Assembly (NCBI GenBank): GCA_018780035.1 | Contig: JADMKE010000013.1 | Span: 143,776 to 207,775, forward strand | DNA: 64,000 nucleotides | DNA from: Candidatus Sericytochromatia bacterium | Lineage (GTDB): Bacteria; Cyanobacteriota; Sericytochromatia; UBA7694 | Direction of reading: 5' to 3' | In this document: one piece after another, positions 59,840 through 64,000 of the stretch | Layout: the number at the start of each line of letters is the position of its first letter | How positions within the stretch are numbered: the stretch's first letter is position 1 | The notes under the pieces: model-generated | The model's input: only the letters and a program-made list of their open reading frames with translations | Told to the model about the DNA's origin: nothing | Database searches by the model: none | Translations under genes and position numbers: made by a program

Positions 59840-60766
59840 TTAGGCGAGAAGGGATTCAATTTTAGGCAAAAACAGCTCGGCCAGCATACAGCGCAGACTG
59901 CCGCCCCCCACCCGCTCAATCGTGGGAATGGCAAAGGCCTTGAGGGTTGTGAATCTTTCCAATTGCGCGATTTGGCTGGGCAAAAGGGCCTCTTTGGCTG
60001 TTTGCGACATCAGCAGACAGGGGCCCCTGGGGGTTTCCACTTGTAGTACATTGCCCGCAAAGGCCCGAACCTGTTCCAGACTCAACTCCAGGCTGAATTG
60101 CTCTGAATCTGCCAGACGCTGCCGCAATTCTTGGGCTGCTTCAGACCGGGCAAAGCCTTCGGGCGCCCAGAGCATGAAATTCTGGCCTTGAGCAAGCAAG
60201 ACATTGGTGTGGTAAACCGGATACAATCGACCATCTGCACCGGGCAAAAGACAGGGTTCAAAACAAAAAGTGGTATAACCCAAAATCTCAGCCCAGCGCG
60301 CCACCAATGAGGCATCGGTGCGCTCAGACAGGGCAGCATAAGCCACCCGCCGTCCATGATCCAATACCAGACTGCCTGTGCCTTCCAAAAAGAGCCCGGC
60401 TTCAGCCAAGCCAGACCAGTCCAAGGTTTGCCTGACAACAAAATCCGATTGGCGCAGATATTCCGCAAAATCCCGGCAGACTTCCCGGCGCCGCGAAGGG
60501 GCTTTCATCGGGTAATAGACCAGCCGCCCATCGCGGTGTGTGCTGAACCAATTATTGGGAAAAATCGCATCGGGAGAGCGTGAGCTGTCGCGCAAAACAG
60601 TGATGGCTAAGCCCAGGGCTTTTAAGCCCTCTACCACGGCATCAAATTCAGCCAAGGCCTGTTCAAGCACCGCATCGTCACCGGGCATAGCAAAGGTATT
60701 GTCGGCATTTTCGGGATTATAGCCAAAATGCCTGGGGCGCACCAGCAAGAGGGCAGAGGCAAACAT
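59840..60766 (-). CDS. ctlX: Citrulline/arginine hydrolase-like protein (CtlX type)
   Basis: A 308-aa member of the amidinotransferase/arginine deiminase superfamily. MFASALLLVRPRHFGYNPENA, DAIFPNNWFSTH, YHTNVLLAQG and the C-terminal GGGSLRCMLAELF match CtlX proteins (citrulline utilisation hydrolases). Cys293 is the probable nucleophile, with His in YHTNV and Asp/Glu of the fold assisting. It would hydrolyse a guanidino or ureido compound in the cytoplasm. It is 57 bases upstream of the DUF6986-like gene on the same strand, so both may belong to one amino-acid catabolic unit (inference). Confidence 0.87.
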   Translation of the reverse strand: MFASALLLVRPRHFGYNPENADNTFAMPGDDAVLEQALAEFDAVVEGLKALGLAITVLRDSSRSPDAIFPNNWFSTHRDGRLVYYPMKAPSRRREVCRDFAEYLRQSDFVVRQTLDWSGLAEAGLFLEGTGSLVLDHGRRVAYAALSERTDASLVARWAEILGYTTFCFEPCLLPGADGRLYPVYHTNVLLAQGQNFMLWAPEGFARSEAAQELRQRLADSEQFSLELSLEQVRAFAGNVLQVETPRGPCLLMSQTAKEALLPSQIAQLERFTTLKAFAIPTIERVGGGSLRCMLAELFLPKIESLLA

Positions 60767-60792
60767 AGTTGGATTCTGCCCTCAAGCCATGT

Positions 60793-61194
60793 TTACTCGC
60801 CCCGATGGGCTTGGACGTGCAAAAGCGTATCGACAATATGCTCAAAATCTGAAACCTGTCCAGATGCATTAAACGTCCAGAGATGGACTTCATTGCGAAC
60901 ATGGTAGGTTTTGGGACTGGTGGGAAAAATAACTTCAAGATCTACCAAAGCCAGCACCTGTCGTTCATTTTCAAAGAAGGTATGGGGATCAAAAACCTTA
61001 AACTGGGCTTCAGCCAATGACTGAAAGAAGAGAGGAACTTCGGACCGCCCCTTGCGCGGGGTCATCCAGGGCACTTCGGGAATGGGAGAATGGGCATCCC
61101 AATTGACATCTTCTGCCAGTTTTTCGAGGATACTGGGAATGTCTCCTTGTCCAAAAGCCTGGTAAATCGCCTGAACCGTTTGAAGGTTTGCCAT
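60793..61194 (-). CDS. SnoaL-like / NTF2-fold protein
   Basis: A 133-aa protein. The ATG at 61194 and a GTG one codon earlier both follow AAGGAG. The order VQAIYQAFGQGDIPSILEKL, VNWD, GRSEVPLFFQSLAEAQ, ALVDLEVIFP and VHLWTFNASGQVSDFEHI is typical of the cone-shaped SnoaL-like fold. Members include small isomerases, hydrolases and unknown ligand-binding proteins. Substrate unknown. Confidence 0.88.
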   Translation of the reverse strand: MANLQTVQAIYQAFGQGDIPSILEKLAEDVNWDAHSPIPEVPWMTPRKGRSEVPLFFQSLAEAQFKVFDPHTFFENERQVLALVDLEVIFPTSPKTYHVRNEVHLWTFNASGQVSDFEHIVDTLLHVQAHRGE

Positions 61195-61340
61195 CACTTA
61201 AAACTCCTTATTATTCACGGTTTATTCGCAGGATTTGCGAAAGATTCACGATTCTAACAAATTTCGCAGGTAGCTTCAAGCCTCAGGTCACCCCAAAACC
61301 AGACACTGGCCGCCCCCAGCAAAATCCGCTAAGCTAAAAC

Positions 61341-61607
61341 ATGCCTTATTTTGTGTATATCCTGCGCTGCGCCGATGGTTCGCTTTATACCGGCCTGAGC
61401 ACCGATCCTGAGCGCCGTTTGGCCGAACACCAAGCCGGAGGCAAAAAAGGGGCGCGTTACACCCGCTGCCGCCTGCCGGTTGAACAGGTCTGGTTGAGTC
61501 AGCCCCTGCCCGACCGTAGCAGCGCAGGGGCCCTGGAGTGGAAGATCAAGCACATGTCCACAGCCCAAAAACGGGCGCTGATTGGAAATGGCTCAGCCCC
61601 CGTCTAA
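61341..61607 (+). CDS. GIY-YIG nuclease-superfamily protein (YhbQ/UPF0213 type)
   Basis: An 88-aa protein made of one GIY-YIG domain. FVYILRCADGSLYTGLS supplies the two-strand core (VYI, YTG). Arg25/26 in DPERRLAEH and Glu66 in ALEWKIKH are the expected catalytic residues. The length matches stand-alone UPF0213 proteins such as YhbQ. Such proteins cut or bind nicked DNA; the cellular role is uncertain. It overlaps the convergent lipoprotein gene by 4 bases. Confidence 0.9.
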   Translation: MPYFVYILRCADGSLYTGLSTDPERRLAEHQAGGKKGARYTRCRLPVEQVWLSQPLPDRSSAGALEWKIKHMSTAQKRALIGNGSAPV

Positions 61608-62080
61608 AGCGCTGTTTTGCAATCGGCCACGGGGCCCATTTCTTCGGCCACGCTGAGCTTAAGTCCGCGCTCACGCATCAGCGCACAGAGGGCAGTCTGC
61701 TCTGCTGCTGGGGGCAGCATAAACTGGGTGGAGCTGATCACCGCCACGCGAAAATTCCAAAAAAGCTCTTGGCCCCGTGCCAATTGGCCCAAACGGGTCT
61801 TCAAACCATCCAAACCGGATTTGCCTTCGGCCCGCACCCGGCTGAGATCGGGATTGGCATTGGTATCGGGTACCAGGGCCCAATAATAGAGGCCCTGTTC
61901 GCGCCAGGTATACAGGCCCCAGCCTTTGAAGGCGGTGTCTCCTGCCGTGCTTGAAGCCACAGTGGGCGACGCACTCGGTTGGGCAGCGGGAGGCACAGGC
62001 AGAGGGGAGAAACAGGCACTGAGCAGGAAGAGAGAGGGAAGCAGGACATAGGTTTTGGGTTTTGGACGAGAAGCAAACAT
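61604..62080 (-). CDS. Lipoprotein of unknown function
   Basis: A 158-aa lipoprotein. The ATG at 62080 follows AAGGGG by 6 bases. The signal ends in LFLLSACFS, with Cys at about residue 21, followed by a Pro/Ser linker. The mature domain (GWGLYTWREQGLYYWALVPD) is compact with two further cysteines. No family recognised. Confidence 0.78.
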   Translation of the reverse strand: MFASRPKPKTYVLLPSLFLLSACFSPLPVPPAAQPSASPTVASSTAGDTAFKGWGLYTWREQGLYYWALVPDTNANPDLSRVRAEGKSGLDGLKTRLGQLARGQELFWNFRVAVISSTQFMLPPAAEQTALCALMRERGLKLSVAEEMGPVADCKTAL

Positions 62081-62213
62081 AAGATACCCCTTTTTTTCTT
62101 CAAGTTTAACGTTTGAGTGGAGTAGGTTCAAGCAAATATGTCAGAGACAGGAAAAATGTGGTACACGAAATTATATTTTTAAGTTCTAAAAATCAAATAT
62201 TTAAAGAATCTCA

Positions 62214-63092
62214 TCATTGCAAAAATCTGTCTCCCAAAATATTTCTGGGAAACCAACGAATTTCCTTGCCTAATGTTTCTTTAAGAATATACTGCACCAT
62301 TTCTCCCGCTGTAACCGTAAAACAAAGTTGCTCAATACTTTGTGAAATATTAAAGTCCAAACCCAAGAGTTTCACTTTGGGAAACAACTCATGATTGAGA
62401 GCAATAAATGAGGGCTCTATAAACTGATGCTGAATGGCTTTTAATGGGAATGCTGTATGTTCCTTGGGAAAATAAGACATGAAAATATCAAAAAGAGAGC
62501 GCATCGGCTGCCCCTTTGAATCCAATATAAAGGTGGAGGATGAATCTTCAATAAAATCTCTAAACGAAAATTTTTGACCTTTTTGAAATCCCAAAGCCAA
62601 GGCTTTCTCTCGAAACCAAACAGGATCAATCACCAGATTCAATTGCTTTACTTCTGGTATTGCCAAACGCATTTCAATTTCGATACTTCTGACAAATCCT
62701 TGCCAATCCAGCTCTTCAGCCTCACGCAATTCATACAAAACAATCCCATGCGCTTGAGCATACTCTTTAGCGCCTTTCTGATAACCACGTCGGGTGACAA
62801 AAATGCCCCGTGGTTGGCCCGGTAAGTCATTCAGAACACCATGAAAAGCCAAGAGTTTTTCTTTTGAAACCTTACTGTTCCAATCTTTGGCCTGAACAAT
62901 TGATTGGTATTCTACCCCCCCATGCTGAAACCGCCAGTAAACATCAATCTGATGGGTGGTTGTTATTCCTTGCAAGAGCACATCATGCTCGACTTGAACC
63001 GTTTGAACCTCACTGGACTGATTGAGAATCTGCTGAAAAATACTCTGGGTTAGTTTTTCATAAGGCTTGCCCGTGTTTTTGGATCTCGTCAT
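62214..63092 (-). CDS. Mrr-like restriction endonuclease
   Basis: A 292-aa protein. Residues 10-120 form a PD-(D/E)xK nuclease domain of the Mrr type: YEKLTQSIFQQIL (helix with Glu), THQIDVYWRF (Asp), SIVQAKDW (the QxK strand) and GIFVTRRGYQKGAKEYAQAH. The C-terminal half is unfamiliar and could recognise DNA or a target. The ATG follows the HsdS stop directly (TAAATG), so the genes are coupled. Its AT-richer composition suggests transfer with the restriction locus. Confidence 0.85.
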   Translation of the reverse strand: MTRSKNTGKPYEKLTQSIFQQILNQSSEVQTVQVEHDVLLQGITTTHQIDVYWRFQHGGVEYQSIVQAKDWNSKVSKEKLLAFHGVLNDLPGQPRGIFVTRRGYQKGAKEYAQAHGIVLYELREAEELDWQGFVRSIEIEMRLAIPEVKQLNLVIDPVWFREKALALGFQKGQKFSFRDFIEDSSSTFILDSKGQPMRSLFDIFMSYFPKEHTAFPLKAIQHQFIEPSFIALNHELFPKVKLLGLDFNISQSIEQLCFTVTAGEMVQYILKETLGKEIRWFPRNILGDRFLQ

Positions 63093-63776
63093 TTAAGTAT
63101 GAATCAAGGCCCGCAATAATTGGGTATTTTCGGCTGCCCCCAGCACCGTCCGCTCGGTCAGTTGGTCACAGAGAGCCAGGAGTTGGTCGACTTTGGCGAC
63201 GATGCGCTCTTGCTCGGCGAGAGGGGGGAGGGGAATGAGTAAATTTAAGATCTGCTCTCTTGACACATTCTTCATAGAACTGCTTGTACCACCTGCCACT
63301 CTGACATAATAGCAACGAGATTCTGGAGATAAATTCACCATATTAATAAATTTACCTACAATGCTGTGAAAAAGCTTTAGCCGAACAATTTTATCACTAA
63401 GCATCAATTGAGATGGGGTATCTTCTACTAACACACTTTTAGCAACTAATTCAGCCGTATTTGCCCTAGAGACAAGAAAATCCCCGGACTGAACCTCATA
63501 CTGAGTGCGCGGTTCTAAGTTTGAAGGCAAAGCCTTATTTTCTTGTGGCCGAAATTCACCCCACGAAACAGCACTCACCTTTAGAACCCCCCACTCTCCC
63601 TGTTTACGGGGATGAGATTCACAACTAGGGCTCCAACCAGCCTCACTTTGTTCAACTAAATTAGCCAACCTCACCCACGCCCACCCCTGCGGCAGTACAA
63701 AAGATGAACTACATCCCGCCAACCCAAATGGGTATGGAGGGAGTTTCGTGCTTCGCAGAGAAAGACTTCTCTCCAC
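63093..63776 (-). CDS. hsdS: 5'-truncated type I restriction specificity subunit (HsdS)
   Basis: HsdS similarity covers residues 26-227 of the open frame, from LPQGWAWVRLANL (entry to a target recognition domain) to LPPLAEQERIVAKVDQLLAL, the conserved helical spacer. A full HsdS has two such halves and about 400 residues; only one remains. The first 25 codons of the frame (to about 63704) lie over the TnpB 3' end, so this part is not HsdS. Insertion of the IS probably removed the front of hsdS. A natural half-subunit is the alternative. It is coupled to the nuclease gene downstream. Confidence 0.78.
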   Translation of the reverse strand: MERSLSLRSTKLPPYPFGLAGCSSSFVLPQGWAWVRLANLVEQSEAGWSPSCESHPRKQGEWGVLKVSAVSWGEFRPQENKALPSNLEPRTQYEVQSGDFLVSRANTAELVAKSVLVEDTPSQLMLSDKIVRLKLFHSIVGKFINMVNLSPESRCYYVRVAGGTSSSMKNVSREQILNLLIPLPPLAEQERIVAKVDQLLALCDQLTERTVLGAAENTQLLRALIHT

Positions 63777-64000
63777 ACAGGGCCGATTCCCGACCCTTAA
63801 TACTCTCTAAGGCCCAGTTTAAGATCACACGCGCAGCATTCTGATCGCGACTCAACGTTAAGCCACATGGACATGCGTGTTGCCTTTCGGATAAAGGCTT
63901 CTTTGCCTGATTGCCACAACCACTGCAAGTCTGACTGGGCTTGATCTTGCGCGTCGGCACTTCGATGTATCTCGTACCAGCCTCTGCCGCTTTGTACTTC
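63700..64000 (-). mobile_element. IS200/IS605-family element, 3' end (runs off the window)
   Basis: The 3' part of a TnpB gene with a small subterminal hairpin ACCCA-AA-TGGGT at 63722-63733 is followed by HsdS sequence. The right end is placed near 63700-63711; the exact boundary cannot be told without an intact copy. Confidence 0.65.
63709..64000 (-). CDS. tnpB: TnpB (IS200/IS605 family), C-terminal part
   Basis: The frame is open from the right edge, so the gene begins outside the window. The visible 96 residues run from KYKAAEAGTRYIEVPTRKIK into the four-cysteine zinc ribbon SQTCSGCGNQ ... HACPCGL, then the conserved DQNAARVILNWAL with the RuvC-type Asp. This is the end of TnpB, an RNA-guided nuclease of IS605-type elements and the presumed ancestor of Cas12. 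It ends IWVGGM before a TAG. The missing N-terminal part prevents a check of its integrity. Confidence 0.88.
   Translation of the reverse strand, partial: KYKAAEAGTRYIEVPTRKIKPSQTCSGCGNQAKKPLSERQHACPCGLTLSRDQNAARVILNWALESIKGRESALCGEKSFSAKHETPSIPIWVGGM

Overview
The window is about 64 kb of dense, mostly unidirectional gene blocks from a bacterium with a Gram-negative-style envelope. It encodes several lipobox lipoproteins, Sec signal peptides, a LysM protein, an OmpA/MotB-like protein and periplasmic c-type cytochrome. Shine-Dalgarno sites are good (AGGAGG, AAGGAG) and drive ATG, GTG and TTG starts. There are no rRNA or tRNA genes and no CRISPR array. I cannot name the species. The many orphan Ala/Pro/Gly-rich proteins and TPR regulators fit an uncultured lineage; a non-photosynthetic relative of the Cyanobacteria is only a guess.

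Layout. 0-5 kb: a TsdA-like dihaem cytochrome coupled to a MazG-like pyrophosphohydrolase, a nucleotidyltransferase-like protein, and a PflX-type radical SAM protein coupled to a membrane protein. 5-10.3 kb: a minus-strand coupled cluster (XRE-TPR regulator, lipoprotein, OmpA-like protein, S9 peptidase) behind a promoter overlapped by palindromes. 10.5-21.3 kb: an alpha/beta hydrolase, a 58-aa membrane microprotein, a VIT-VWA protein, a lipoprotein, an SDR, a Gly/Ala-rich protein, a second XRE-TPR protein and a pseudopilin-like membrane protein. 21.4-24.8 kb: a fused acyl-CoA mutase (IcmF). 24.8-28.4 kb: an AT-richer island with a P-loop ATPase/TPR pair next to a 156-bp element with inverted-repeat ends.

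28.4-37.6 kb is the most unusual block. Two paralogous Ala/Gly-rich proteins without signal peptides flank a trigger-factor-like chaperone that lacks the ribosome-binding signature. A lipoprotein subtilase and a methyltransferase-TPR protein follow on the same strand. 37.8-42.1 kb: an App1-like phosphatase, then a SAM-I riboswitch controlling homoserine acyltransferase and cystathionine gamma-synthase (methionine synthesis). 42.4-45.5 kb: a DeaD/DbpA-type helicase behind an AT-rich leader with repeated GTTAAAA boxes, then a MarR regulator whose promoter and perfect 31-bp palindrome run into its own start codon.

45.6-54.6 kb: a LysM protein and a 2060-aa EF-hand/repeat protein, divergently transcribed from a region with three 13-bp tandem repeats. 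54.6-62.1 kb: SAM hydrolase, hypothetical proteins, a DUF6986-like aldolase/lyase, a CtlX-like hydrolase, an NTF2-like protein, a GIY-YIG protein and a lipoprotein. 62.2-64 kb: a defence remnant (Mrr-like nuclease plus a 5'-truncated HsdS) interrupted by an IS200/IS605-type TnpB that runs off the right edge.
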